Shown: piece by piece, positions 1-7,867 of the stretch | Layout of the letters: every line of letters begins with the position of its first letter | Position numbering within the stretch: the first letter of the stretch is position 1 | Source of the DNA: an uncultured Roseiflexus sp. | Lineage (GTDB): Bacteria; Chloroflexota; Chloroflexia; Chloroflexales; Roseiflexaceae | Reading direction: 5' to 3' | DNA: 35,086 nucleotides | NCBI GenBank assembly: GCA_937935075.1 | Contig: CALGYB010000179.1 | Coordinates: 1-35,086 of the forward strand | Translations under genes and position numbers: made by a program | Notes under the pieces: model-generated | Databases searched by the model: none | Told to the model about the DNA's origin: nothing | The model's input: the letters and a program-made list of their open reading frames with translations, nothing else

Positions 1-116
1 CGCCTGAGCCGGTCGAAGCGACGAAGGCCCGCTCCTCGTCGCTCACATCGCTTGGATAGGGTTGACGTGTCATACTGAAATCATACCACGTGTATCTCTG
101 AAGTGCATAACAGGCT
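1..116 (-). mobile_element. Transposon end (IS5-family-like), left copy, incomplete
   Basis: Read on the minus strand, the segment begins with AGCCTGTTATGCACTTCAG next to a CTAG at 117-120. An ATG at 73-71 opens a peptide MTRQPYPSDVSDEERAFVA, which resembles the N-terminus of IS5-family transposases as I remember them. After residue 19 the reading changes to STGSG, which does not look like the usual transposase continuation, so this is probably a derivative or remnant. The same sequence recurs inverted at 34952-35086, with one base different over the shared length. It ends the solute-binding protein gene at 117. The rest of the element lies outside the window. The family assignment is from memory. 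Confidence 0.6.
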
Positions 117-701
117 CTAGTCGTCCCACGTCCAGTTTTCGTCCGGGTAGGGAACGCCTGCTTCATCAAAGCAATCCTTGTTGTAGTAGAGCAGACGCAA
201 GTCGAGGTCGCGCTGCAACCCATAGATTCCGCCATTGACCGTCGCGCGCTCGATCAGGGTGGGCCAATAGTCGTTCAGATCGTACCCGCTGCGCTCAATC
301 CACGGCGTCAGATTTTCCAGCACCCCCTCGCTGGCATACTGGTTGAAGTCCTGTCCGAGAAACATCACATCAGGCAAAGCCGTGAGGTCGCCGCTGGCGA
401 CGATGGTTTTGAGTTTGGTATGGTAGCCATCCCACGGCGTGTGCTCAATGACGATTTTAATCGAGGGATTGTCCTTCATGTAGGCGTCGGCGACTGCCTG
501 GTGACTCGCCAGTTCTTCCGGACTGCCCAAGACTGACCAGCGAAGGGTGACGGTCTGCTGGGCGGCATCCGGGGTGCTCCCGCCGCCGACCTGTGGCGGT
601 GCAGCCGGCGCACCGCCACAGGCCGCCAGAAGAACCACAAGGACGATGAGCAGTGTGTGCTTGAGTTGGTTCTTGGAGAGACTCCTTTGTGCTTCAGTCA
701 T
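117..701 (-). pseudogene. Truncated extracellular solute-binding lipoprotein (family 1, sugar ABC type)
   Basis: The 194-residue product starts with a lipoprotein signal (hydrophobic stretch 16-27, lipobox LAAC with Cys28), followed by an Ala/Pro/Gly linker and the start of a family-1 solute-binding domain (LRWSVLGSPEELASHQAVADAY, then EHTPWDGYHTKLKTIVASG). These proteins capture sugars outside the membrane for an ABC importer and are usually about 400-450 residues long. Here the frame stops at WTWDD followed by a TAG formed at the junction with the transposon end, so roughly half the protein is missing. Its ATG overlaps the TGA of the upstream ATPase gene (ATGA, 698-701), which implies translational coupling to the cobalamin-type transporter although the protein family is sugar-type. 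No cognate sugar permease is visible. Confidence 0.8.
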
Positions 702-1726
702 CTGTGTACCTGGCTCTGCTGCACCAGCATCGCCACCTCACGCAGCGATCCAACCCGCTGCGGCGTGGCGCCGTCGATGTGCACCTCCCAGCATGGATGA
801 CGGGTATCACCGTCAACGACTACCCGCAGCGACGCCGGTTCGTCGCTGCTGACGACCAGACACCCGGCGCGCTCCAGGGCGCGGGAGGTCCACGCGCCGA
901 CCAGTCCGTCGCCGACCAGCGCCACACGATGGCGGGCTGGCGGATGAATGTGGAATTGTCCCTGGTGGCGGTCAAACGTAATCCCCTCGCCAGCGAAGGC
1001 GGTCTCGAAGGCGCCGCCAAGCACGAGGTCCTCCGGCGCGCCTGTGTGCATCACCCCGCCCGGCGCCATGAGCCAGATCGCGTCGGCGCTGCGCAGCGCC
1101 AGGTCCAGGTCGTGGGTCGAAAGCAGCAGCGCGCGGTTGGTCTCGCGCGCCAGGCGGCGCAGCAGGCGCATCATCTCTACCCGGCGCGGCAGGTCGAGGA
1201 AAGCGGTCGGCTCGTCGAGGATCATTACCAGCGGCTCCTGCGCCAGCGCCCGCGCCACCATCACCCGCTGGCGCTCGCCATCGCTCAGTTCATGCACCGG
1301 CCGCGACGCTAAGTTCACTGCGTCCACCGCTTCCAGCGCCCAACGCACCACCTCCTCGTCACGCGGCGTCAGCCGTCCGGTCCAGTCGGTATGGGGATGA
1401 CGCCCTAACGCCACGAGGGCATAGGCGGTCAGTTGCCCCACCTCGATCCGTTCCGTCAGCACGACGCTGAGACGCCGGGCGACTTCCCGTGCGCTGAGGG
1501 TAGCGAGGTCGACCCCGTCGAGGAATACTCGCCCGGCCAGCGGCGGCTGCATGCCCACCAGCGTGCGCAGCAGGGTGGACTTGCCGACGCCATTTGGTCC
1601 CAGCAGGCACACCACCTCTCCAGCGTGAAGCGCCAGGTTCAAATCGGCGGCAATGACCCGTCGTGGACCACGCCGGGGCGCATAGCCAATGCTCAGATTC
1701 CCGGTTGCCAGCACGGTCGCACTCAT
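698..1726 (-). CDS. btuD: ABC transporter ATP-binding protein, cobalamin/iron-siderophore type
   Basis: This 342-residue ATPase would power corrinoid import on the cytoplasmic face of the membrane. Visible motifs are Walker A GPNGVGKST, the signature LSDGERQRVMVARALAQEP, Walker B VMILDEP and the switch histidine in STHDLDLA. After the usual ~250-residue FecE/BtuD-like domain comes a ~90-residue tail (HRVALVGDGLVGAWTSRALER...), an extension I associate with some corrinoid/heme ABC ATPases. The ATG at 1726 overlaps the permease stop (ATGA), which fixes the start although the frame stays open upstream to 2200. The stop overlaps the ATG of the truncated binding protein. Iron-chelate import is the alternative, but the riboswitch at 5421-5541 upstream favours cobalamin. 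Confidence 0.85.
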   Translation of the reverse strand: MSATVLATGNLSIGYAPRRGPRRVIAADLNLALHAGEVVCLLGPNGVGKSTLLRTLVGMQPPLAGRVFLDGVDLATLSAREVARRLSVVLTERIEVGQLTAYALVALGRHPHTDWTGRLTPRDEEVVRWALEAVDAVNLASRPVHELSDGERQRVMVARALAQEPLVMILDEPTAFLDLPRRVEMMRLLRRLARETNRALLLSTHDLDLALRSADAIWLMAPGGVMHTGAPEDLVLGGAFETAFAGEGITFDRHQGQFHIHPPARHRVALVGDGLVGAWTSRALERAGCLVVSSDEPASLRVVVDGDTRHPCWEVHIDGATPQRVGSLREVAMLVQQSQVHR

Positions 1727-2823
1727 ACGCCGAACGTCCCTCGCCCAACCCCGCGACGCAGGATGATCCAGACCACGGTTGGCGCGCCGATTAGCGCCGT
1801 GATGGCATTCAGCGGCAGCACCACATTCGTGCCGGGCGCCTGAGCCGCCAGGTCGGCCAAGAGAGCGGCAGCGGCGCCAACCAGGGCGCACGCGGGGATG
1901 AGGACGCGGTGATCGGCGCTGCGCAGCAATGCCCGGCAGAGATGTGGAATGGCGATGCCCAGGAAGGCAATCGGTCCGCAGAAAGCCGTCACTGCCCCGG
2001 CGAGCACGGCGCCGCTGGCGACAATCCCCACCCGCGCCCGGCGGATGTCCAGTCCCATACTGCGGGCATAGGCTTCGCCCAGCAGCAGCGCGTTGAGCGC
2101 CTTGGTCAACACCAGCGCCAGCAGCAGGCCGGCAAGGATCGTTGGCGCCAGCACACGCATCTGGGTCCAGGTCACCCCGCCGAAACTGCCGAAACTCCAC
2201 GCAACATACGCATGAATGCGCTCGGCAATGCTGAAGTAAAGCAGCAGACTGACGACCGCACTGGTCAGGTAGCCGATCATCAACCCGAGAATAAGCAACG
2301 TCACGCTACTCTGCACCCGCCGGGCAAGCGTGAGCACCAGGATGAGGACGGCGCCAGCGCCGAGGCTGGCAGCCACGACCAGGCTCAGATTGCCGAGCAG
2401 ACCAGCGACGGCAAGCAGGGTGTTGTTGGCAGCGCCCACGCTCAGCACCACCAGGGCGACTCCCAGGCTGGCGCCTGAACTGACGCCAAGCACAAAGGGG
2501 TCGGCCAGCGGATTGCGGAAGAGGGTCTGCATCTGCAAGCCGCTGACTCCCAAAGCGGCGCCGGCCAGCGTGGCGGTCAGCGCCTTTGGAAGCCGGAAGT
2601 CGACAATGATCGTTCTCCACGTCGCGCGTTCCGCCTCACCGCCGAGCAGGATCGTCAGCACCTGCTCCAGGGGGATGCGGACCGACCCGAAACTCAGGCT
2701 GAGCAGAAAGGCGCCAGCGACCACGCCGAACATCACGACCAGCGCCAGGGGGCGCAGCCCTAGACGCGGCCATGGGGAGACGGCTGCGGTTGATTCGACG
2801 ATTGGTTGGGTTGTTTCTGCCAT
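1723..2823 (-). CDS. btuC: ABC transporter permease, FecCD/BtuC family
   Basis: The product has 366 residues, normal for the FecCD family, with about ten hydrophobic segments. Family landmarks include VRIPLEQVLTILLGGE near the N-terminus, the RLPKALTATLAGAALGVSG segment and FRNPLADPFVLGVSSGASLG, followed by FCGPIAFLGIAIPHLCR in the C-terminal half. It forms the membrane channel with the ATPase that follows. The start at 2823 has a strong ribosome site (GAGGAG, about 6 bases upstream). The frame remains open to 3054, but that stretch does not resemble the family and runs antisense-like through the ferredoxin gene. The stop overlaps the next ATG by four bases. Together with the binding protein at 3259-4563 it makes a complete importer. 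Confidence 0.87.
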   Translation of the reverse strand: MAETTQPIVESTAAVSPWPRLGLRPLALVVMFGVVAGAFLLSLSFGSVRIPLEQVLTILLGGEAERATWRTIIVDFRLPKALTATLAGAALGVSGLQMQTLFRNPLADPFVLGVSSGASLGVALVVLSVGAANNTLLAVAGLLGNLSLVVAASLGAGAVLILVLTLARRVQSSVTLLILGLMIGYLTSAVVSLLLYFSIAERIHAYVAWSFGSFGGVTWTQMRVLAPTILAGLLLALVLTKALNALLLGEAYARSMGLDIRRARVGIVASGAVLAGAVTAFCGPIAFLGIAIPHLCRALLRSADHRVLIPACALVGAAAALLADLAAQAPGTNVVLPLNAITALIGAPTVVWIILRRGVGRGTFGV

Positions 2824-2899
2824 GAGCAACTCCTCGGTTATATGCACGTTATGGTCAGATTGGGGCGCCACATGAGGCGCACCTACGGCGCTGATGTCG

Positions 2900-3250
2900 T
2901 CAGCCGCGCATATGACCGTCTTCTTCACTCTGCAAGCGGTGAAACATGTGCTCTGCCACCGGGCGGTTCTGTCCAAGATGCTCGCGCACAATGCGTTCGA
3001 GCACCGCTTCATCCACATGGTGGTACCAGACGCCGTCGGGGTACACCACCACAATCGGACCGCCGACGCACACTCCCAGGCACGGCGTCGTTCCCCGTTT
3101 GACCCGCCGGGGATTGTCGTAATTGCCCAGCATGCCGAGCAGGCGCGCCAGGCGAGCGTACAGATGCGCCGCTTTCCCTGACGGGTCGCAATACTGCCCG
3201 GTGCAGATAAAGATATGGCGCGCGTAGGGATTCATATGAGGCTTGTGCAT
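2900..3250 (-). CDS. Thioredoxin-fold [2Fe-2S] ferredoxin
   Basis: The 116-residue product has four cysteines in the pattern CX4C (16 and 21) and CX3C (57 and 61, in [11 protein letters not shown]), the arrangement seen in thioredoxin-like [2Fe-2S] ferredoxins and the NuoE subunit of complex I. The second part ([28 protein letters not shown]) is typical of the small stand-alone family members. It is a soluble cytoplasmic electron carrier. The gene starts 8 bases after the binding-protein stop with GGGGAG just ahead of the ATG, and sits 76 bases before the permease, so it is inside the corrinoid transport operon. Such ferredoxins are known near cobalamin genes; a role in reducing the imported corrinoid is an inference. 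An in-frame ATG at codon 6 is a possible alternative start. Confidence 0.82.
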   Translation of the reverse strand: MHKPHMNPYARHIFICTGQYCDPSGKAAHLYARLARLLGMLGNYDNPRRVKRGTTPCLGVCVGGPIVVVYPDGVWYHHVDEAVLERIVREHLGQNRPVAEHMFHRLQSEEDGHMRG

Positions 3251-3258
3251 AGTCTCCC

Positions 3259-4563
3259 CTACGGCTCGAGTTTCTGGTAGAAATACAACTCGTGATCGGG
3301 CAGCAATTCGGGGTGAAAAATCTTGATCAGGTCCGCCAGCACGAGATGCGGATTCGTCACGCCGCTCTCCCAGTAGTCGTTGCCGCCGTTCTCGTTCAAA
3401 CGCTTGTTGTTATTGAACACGTTCCCTTTCTGGAACGCGGCAAACTGCGTGAACCGCTCGTCTTCCGCCTTGCCATCGGCGAGGCTCTGCCACATCCCAG
3501 GGTTGAGCCAGAAATCGGCGTCGCGGGCGCGCTCGAAGACCTCCTCGAAACTCAACGCCAGGCTGCCGGTCGACGTATCGTCCGCCCAGAGATACGTCGC
3601 GCCGGCATCCGCCAGTAGTTGCGCAACATAACTCTTGCCGCCCGATACATACCACGTCCCACGGAACGGCGTTCCGCCGAAGACGGTCGGCTTATTGGCG
3701 ACATTGCGCGCTTTCGCAGCCATCTCCTTGTACCGGCGCGCAATCGTGTCATACACCTCGGTCGCCTTTGCTTCGCGGTTGAAGAACGCTCCGGTGAACT
3801 TGATCCACTCGGCGCGCCCAAGCGGCGAGGTCTCCATGTACTCGCTATTCAACACCACCTTCAGACCGGCTTCGAGCAGTTTGGGATGCGCGTCGAATTC
3901 CGGGTTGCCGACGCCATAGGTCATAATCAGGTCGGGCTGGAGATCGAGCGCCTGCTCGACATTCACTTGACCGCCGCCGCCGATCTCGACCAGTTCGCCG
4001 GCATCGATCTTCTTGCGCACGTCGGGGTTGTTAATGTACAGGAAACTATCGACACCAACCAGTTTGTCGAGGAGTCCGAGTTCACTCAGGTGCGGCAACT
4101 GAGTGGTGGACATGGCAACAATGCTTTTCACCGGCACTTCGATCACCAGCGCATCGCCGACATCGTCCGGCGGCGGCGTGCCGCACTGCACCAGCACATA
4201 GCGAAATTGCACATCGGCATCGCGCCACGGGTTGAGCACCGTAATCACTTTGTAGTTGTTGAAATACTCGATGGTCCAGCCGACCGAGTCGCTCAACGAG
4301 ACTTTTTCGGGGAAGTAATCAATCTCCGGATCGTAGTCGGTGACGCACCCTTCCGCCAGATTGACGGTCGGAACCTCAAGAACCGCGACCGTCGGCGCAA
4401 TGGTCGGCTCAACCGTGGGCACAGCGGTTGGCGCCGCAGTTGGCGCAACCGTCGGCGCTGCCGAAACACCGGCGGGTGACGGCGCTGCGGTTTGCGGGCT
4501 ACCACACGCGATCAGCGCGATTGTCAGCAGCAACAGCGTTATCCAGCGGAGCAATCGTGGCAT
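3259..4563 (-). CDS. btuF: ABC transporter substrate-binding lipoprotein, cobalamin/iron type
   Basis: The 434-residue lipoprotein has a short signal peptide with lipobox LIAC (Cys20), a Pro/Thr/Ala linker around residues 30-60, and a periplasmic-binding domain of the FecB/BtuF type. Landmarks are [40 protein letters not shown] and the C-terminal [20 protein letters not shown]. It would capture the ligand outside and hand it to the permease encoded next in the operon. The ATG at 4563 is chosen because AGGAGG lies 6 bases upstream; an ATG two codons earlier would touch that ribosome site. The frame is open to 4614. Cobalamin is inferred from the riboswitch about 850 bases upstream; a siderophore ligand cannot be excluded from sequence alone. 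Confidence 0.83.
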   Translation of the reverse strand: MPRLLRWITLLLLTIALIACGSPQTAAPSPAGVSAAPTVAPTAAPTAVPTVEPTIAPTVAVLEVPTVNLAEGCVTDYDPEIDYFPEKVSLSDSVGWTIEYFNNYKVITVLNPWRDADVQFRYVLVQCGTPPPDDVGDALVIEVPVKSIVAMSTTQLPHLSELGLLDKLVGVDSFLYINNPDVRKKIDAGELVEIGGGGQVNVEQALDLQPDLIMTYGVGNPEFDAHPKLLEAGLKVVLNSEYMETSPLGRAEWIKFTGAFFNREAKATEVYDTIARRYKEMAAKARNVANKPTVFGGTPFRGTWYVSGGKSYVAQLLADAGATYLWADDTSTGSLALSFEEVFERARDADFWLNPGMWQSLADGKAEDERFTQFAAFQKGNVFNNNKRLNENGGNDYWESGVTNPHLVLADLIKIFHPELLPDHELYFYQKLEP

Positions 4564-4756
4564 GTTCATCCTCCTGGTGTTCAGAGCATCTTCGTATCGG
4601 CGCAGAAATGGCATTGACGACGTGGGCGCAATTCAGGGACAATTCGCACATGCCGGCTTTGCATCCCACAGCCCGCAATCGCCGCTGCCAGGCATGGCAG
4701 CCATTCCATGGCCGAGATCGACGTGCATGACAGCAGGCTGTCAGCGTTATCCTAAC
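4564..4756. other. Leader between dispersed repeat and btuF-like gene, with two hairpins
   Basis: No gene is seen here. Two inverted repeats are present: CTGCCA/TGGCAG with a 4-base loop at 4685-4700, and the near-perfect TGACAGC/GCTGTCA with a 2-base loop at 4728-4743. Neither is followed by a T-run on the minus strand, so simple terminators are unlikely. They may be folded parts of the leader or remnants of mobile repeats. Confidence 0.4.
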
Positions 4757-5022
4757 TTGCGGTCAGTCAGACCAGATGTTCGAGCGCCCGGTTCGCAAGG
4801 CGTAACGATCCACAACGCGCTTTGGCGGTCATGGACGCATGACTGCGCCCTGGCGTCAGCAGCCCCAACGGGGCTTGCACGTGCGGTGCGCGCCGTCGAA
4901 CCGTCTGCGGTGCGCGCCGTCGAACTGCCTGCAGTGAGCATGGTCGAACTGCGTCCTCAGCGAGGGCTTTCGCCCGCAGCGCCCCGGCAGTATGGTACGA
5001 ATGACCGCGCATGAGTATTAGT
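4757..5022 (+). repeat. Dispersed intergenic repeat, copy 1
   Basis: This copy begins TTGCGGTCAGTCAGAC and ends near CGCGCATGAGTATTAG. It shares with copies at 18434-18627, 31675-31900 and 31921-32109 a left block (CGGTTCGCAAGGCGTAACGA) and, with copies 2 and 4, a central block with AGCCCC/GGGGCT and a right block (AGGGCTTTCGCCCGCAG). This copy carries an extra direct repeat in the middle (GTGCGCGCCGTCGAAC type units at about 4880-4930). It separates the riboswitch and two small ORFs from the binding-protein gene. Its last bases supply the stop codon of the 68-residue ORF. Confidence 0.75.
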
Positions 5023-5224
5023 CCTGCGATTCACGGATACCTGGCGTCGGCTGGCTCAAGAGACGGCAAAGCCAGTTCAGCCGGGCATACTCGCGGCTCA
5101 ACCGTTCCACCAGGCTCCAGCCATACGATGTAGGCAACCAGGCCAGCAGCTCGATCTCGTGCTCGATCTGAAGCAGGCGCTCCTGACATAGCGCCAGTTC
5201 GCGGTACAGGTCATCGTCATTCAT
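5018..5224 (-). CDS. Small hypothetical protein downstream of cobalamin riboswitch
   Basis: The 68-residue product starts MNDDDLYRELALCQERLLQ and is rich in Leu, Glu and Arg with amphipathic helices (LLQIEHEIELLAWL, then SLVERLSREYARLNWLCRLL). I do not recognise the family. GGAGGT lies 10 bases before the ATG at 5224. The stop (TAA) lies inside the edge of the dispersed repeat, so the natural C-terminus may have been altered. The preceding ORF ends in the overlap ATGAATGA, so the two could be translationally coupled. The composition looks more natural than that of its neighbour. It may be a small soluble protein of the cobalamin regulon or a relic. Confidence 0.42.
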   Translation of the reverse strand: MNDDDLYRELALCQERLLQIEHEIELLAWLPTSYGWSLVERLSREYARLNWLCRLLSQPTPGIRESQD

Positions 5225-5381
5225 ATGCGCCGAGACCTCCGCCGCTCGTCTGCCAATGGTCTGAACGCAGGCGAGAGCGCATCGGTCGCCGGTGCATCGT
5301 CCAACAACGAATAACCCCGGTCTCTTCCGAGAACCGGGGTAACATGACCTGCCCAGGACGTGAAAAGGGGGCATCAGACAT
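5217..5381 (-). CDS. Possible 54-residue ORF directly controlled by the cobalamin riboswitch
   Basis: The ATG at 5381 is the first start codon after the cobalamin aptamer and has an excellent ribosome site (GGGAGGAG). A small hairpin (CCCT/AGGG) directly abuts that site, as expected for translational control. The product begins MSDAPFSRPGQVMLPRF and then becomes Arg-rich without recognisable domains. A strong hairpin (5314-5340) lies inside the frame. It could be a leader peptide, the stump of a lost cobalamin-regulated gene, or noncoding. The strong start signal is the only good evidence. Confidence 0.33.
   Translation of the reverse strand: MSDAPFSRPGQVMLPRFSEETGVIRCWTMHRRPMRSRLRSDHWQTSGGGLGAYE
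5314..5340 (-). terminator. GC-rich hairpin in the riboswitch expression region
   Basis: ACCCCGGT pairs perfectly with ACCGGGGT, and the stem extends through CTC/GAG closed by a GGAA tetraloop (one unpaired T). On the minus strand it is followed by TATTCGTTGTTGG, which is only moderately T-rich. It is a plausible transcription terminator or attenuator acting after the cobalamin aptamer, but it could also be a stable structure without terminator function. Confidence 0.5.
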
Positions 5382-5420
5382 GTTCTCCTCCCTGACTCGA
5401 GAAGGGTCGAACACATTCAG

Positions 5421-5541
5421 CATCGCGGCAGGCATCCTGGCTTCCGGCAATGATCGCCGGTTACAGTTGCGGCACAGCGCTGGACTTGCACCAGCTTCCA
5501 CCTTTACGCCCTGGCATCCGGGCCTGCGGGTCACCGCGATG
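5421..5541 (-). promoter_or_regulatory. Cobalamin (B12) riboswitch aptamer
   Basis: Read on the minus strand, the region contains the conserved B12-box core: GGTGCAAGTCCAGCGCTG, then GCCGCAACTGTAACCGG, then GAAGCCAGGATGCCTGCC. The outer P1 stem is visible as CATCGCGG (complement of 5534-5541) pairing with CCGCGATG (complement of 5421-5428), giving exact aptamer boundaries. An internal hairpin CCGGCGATCATTGCCGG is also present. Such aptamers bind adenosyl- or methylcobalamin and switch off transport or synthesis genes. A small hairpin followed by GGGAGGAG and an ATG lies 40 bases downstream, which suggests translational control, with a possible terminator hairpin further on. The regulated genes are probably the small ORFs and the corrinoid importer downstream. 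Confidence 0.93.
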
Positions 5542-5624
5542 GTATTCACTTGTGAAGCCTTGAAAATTGTCAGGATGATAGCACATCTTCAGCAAAGGTG
5601 CAAGCAAGGTGAAGGGGGCGTCGA

Positions 5625-7427
5625 TCATCGATGCTGCCGATCTCCCCTCTCCTGCCTGACGACGAGAGGCGTGAATGATTTGAACGGCGCAGTGGTCACT
5701 TCAACGCTCAAACTATTGCCAAACGCGCTACACACGAGGTCATTGCAGGCGCGAAGACGGATGGCGTAGCGACCGCGCTCAAGGAGGATCGTGTTGTTGG
5801 CGACCATGAGCGCCCACGTCGCGCCATCGTCTCGCTGCGCTTCGGCTTCGTACCACACTGCGCCGGCGACCGGATTGAACGATAGATGCACAAGGGGGCC
5901 GCCATTCTTGCTGCTCAGCCCAACGAGGGTTGGCGGATCGAGCCGGTTGCCCGGCGCCGTTCCTCCATACTCAAATGCGCCCAGATCGCATGCGCTTACC
6001 CGTGCTGCTCCTCGTTGATCGAACGATGGACAATCGGCGCCGGCATCGATTGCCGGGCTGCCGGCGAGTAACGCAAGGGTTGGCAACGGGCCGCCATGGT
6101 CAGCAACAGCCGCCTCAAGCCGCGGATCGGCCCTTGTGATACCACTTATGCAGTCGCGGCCTTCGGGACTTTGCAGATTGCGACTGCCGCGAAACGCGCC
6201 GAAACACTGCACCGAGTCGTGGACGCTACCAAGTTGGTTACCGGCGACGATCACATTACGCAACTCGACATCAGCGCCATTGCTTGACGTATTGTAGATG
6301 CCGCCGCCGAGCCGATCGGCGTAGTTATACGCAACGGTAACATTTATGACCGTAGCCTGCCCGCCGTTGAAATAGAGACCGCCGCCGCCGCCTTTATCGG
6401 CGTTTTGCGCATCGGCGCGATTACCAACCACCGTGAGATTGGTCAGCGTCGAGCGATTCCAGCCGGAATGGAAGGTGCTCTGTGCGATCACAATCGCCCC
6501 GCCAGCATCTTCCGAGCGGTTGTTGACAAACGTCGAGTCGCGCAGGGTGAGCGGACCATTGTGATGCATCAAAGCGCCGCCGCTTGCCCGATTATTACTG
6601 TTGAGATAGACAGTGTTGTCGGCAAAAAAGCTACGCTCGACTTCAGAGCGATCGGGGTAGTAGAGGTATGAGTAGACTGCACCGCCAAAATTGCGCGCTT
6701 TGTTCCCGGTAAAAATACTATCACGGATAATAATCTGCCCGCCTATGCCTTGTTGACCGGCGCCATCATTATAGATCGCGCCGCCGAAGCCGAAATTAGC
6801 CACAACGCCGCCAATTGAACTATCGTTGTTACGGAATGTCGAACGCAAGACCGTGATTGGACACCGCAAATTGTAGATGGCGCCGCCATTGATGCCGCGA
6901 TTCTGCTCGAAGAGGCTATCCTCGATGTGGAGTTTGCCAAAATGCATGGAGATGGCGCCACCGCCTTCTTCATCAGTACCAGCAGTGCTATCGTTATTGC
7001 GAAAGATGCTGTTGTAGATGAAGACCTGTGAGTTCAGACCGGCGGAACGAATAGCCCCACCCTCAACACTCCGGCCATCGATCAGAGTCAGATTGCGGAT
7101 TGTCAGCGTTGTGTCGTAGAGCCAGATGATGCGAGTACGTCCGCCGCCGCTCAGCGTCACCCGGCCGCCTTGCTGCGGACCGCCGCCATCGATCTCGGTA
7201 TTCTGACGCAATTCCAATTGACTTGAGAGGGTGATCGTCACGGGTTGAGGACCGCAATTGAACGTAACCAGCCCGCCGCCAGCGACAGCGGCACGAAGCG
7301 CGGCTTCGGTGCAACTCGCCGGCGTGCCGTCGCCGACCACGCCAGCGGCGCGAACCGGTGTCACTGTCCAGGCGAAACAGATGCCGAGGATAGTCAGCCA
7401 ACGCACCGGAGATGATAGATGTTTCAT
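5625..7427 (-). CDS. Secreted parallel beta-helix protein with choice-of-anchor-Q-type region
   Basis: The 600-residue product has a cleavable signal peptide (hydrophobic core about residues 10-18, likely cleavage after VRA). It then has repeated right-handed beta-helix turns of the form ...GGAIYN...TVLRSTFRNND..., typical of pectin-lyase-like surface proteins. Near residue 440-470 the segment GSPAIDAGADC...CDLGAFEYGG matches the 'choice-of-anchor Q' region. A ~90-residue fibronectin-III-like domain follows (PPTLVGLSS...WYEAEAQRDDGATW). It probably acts outside the cell in adhesion or polysaccharide binding; no catalytic residues are evident. The start at 7427 is chosen because the signal peptide begins there and AGGGGTG lies 5 bases upstream; the frame is open to 7478. 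Its 3' end precedes the riboswitch by about 80 bases. Confidence 0.82.
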   Translation of the reverse strand: MKHLSSPVRWLTILGICFAWTVTPVRAAGVVGDGTPASCTEAALRAAVAGGGLVTFNCGPQPVTITLSSQLELRQNTEIDGGGPQQGGRVTLSGGGRTRIIWLYDTTLTIRNLTLIDGRSVEGGAIRSAGLNSQVFIYNSIFRNNDSTAGTDEEGGGAISMHFGKLHIEDSLFEQNRGINGGAIYNLRCPITVLRSTFRNNDSSIGGVVANFGFGGAIYNDGAGQQGIGGQIIIRDSIFTGNKARNFGGAVYSYLYYPDRSEVERSFFADNTVYLNSNNRASGGALMHHNGPLTLRDSTFVNNRSEDAGGAIVIAQSTFHSGWNRSTLTNLTVVGNRADAQNADKGGGGGLYFNGGQATVINVTVAYNYADRLGGGIYNTSSNGADVELRNVIVAGNQLGSVHDSVQCFGAFRGSRNLQSPEGRDCISGITRADPRLEAAVADHGGPLPTLALLAGSPAIDAGADCPSFDQRGAARVSACDLGAFEYGGTAPGNRLDPPTLVGLSSKNGGPLVHLSFNPVAGAVWYEAEAQRDDGATWALMVANNTILLERGRYAIRLRACNDLVCSAFGNSLSVEVTTAPFKSFTPLVVRQERGDRQHR

Positions 7428-7532
7428 TTTTTCACCCCTGTACGACGGTGATACGATGGAACGCCATTCATCCTGCAAGGTAAAGGATCGGTCAGGGGTG
7501 ATCTACATGACTTTTGGGCTACATGGGTAATA

Positions 7533-7559
7533 CTGGCGGCATACCAGGAAGACCGCCAG
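7533..7559. other. Hairpin in the divergent region between beta-helix gene and toxin-antitoxin pair
   Basis: CTGGCGG and CCGCCAG form a 7-base-pair inverted repeat with a 13-base loop. It lies between divergent genes, so it may be an operator or a leader structure. Nothing else clear is seen in this ~200-base gap apart from AT-richer sequence near 7585-7610 that could hold a promoter for the plus-strand genes. Confidence 0.3.
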
Positions 7560-7630
7560 CAGCCGCCCTGTTCACCTCCTCAACCCTATGCTATGCTATC
7601 ATGGCGCTATGATTATCGGGAGGATCAGCA

Positions 7631-7867
7631 TTGCAATCCGAAGGACTCCTTGCTTCGCCGAAACCTGATGCTGCCCGGACCCCGCTCATTGATGATGCAA
7701 CGCTCGATGCGCTGCTGCTCACCGCAGGACTTCAGGAGACGCCTGAAGACATTCCAGAGTCACTGGAGCCGCTCTCAGAAGTCGCCCTCGATGCGCTATG
7801 GAGGCGCATTCCTGATGGCACACCGCTTTCGCAGATCGTGATCGAGGATCGTGAGGAGCGTTTCTAG
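7631..7867 (+). CDS. Putative antitoxin of a VapBC-type pair
   Basis: The 78-residue acidic protein begins at a TTG codon with GGGAGG 7 bases upstream; no in-frame ATG exists. The C-terminal segment LWRRIPDGTPLSQIVIEDREERF resembles small antitoxins that I associate with PIN-domain toxins in Chloroflexota and Cyanobacteria, but no classical ribbon-helix-helix or AbrB fold is obvious. Its TAG stop shares one base with the GTG start of the following PIN-domain gene, the tight coupling expected of an antitoxin-toxin operon. It should neutralise the toxin by direct binding and may autoregulate the operon. The functional call relies mainly on gene context. Confidence 0.6.
   Translation: MQSEGLLASPKPDAARTPLIDDATLDALLLTAGLQETPEDIPESLEPLSEVALDALWRRIPDGTPLSQIVIEDREERF

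Noticed and set aside
698-4563. Assignment of the importer to iron-siderophore uptake
   Set aside because: The protein families allow it, but a clear cobalamin riboswitch upstream on the same strand favours corrinoids; kept only as an alternative.
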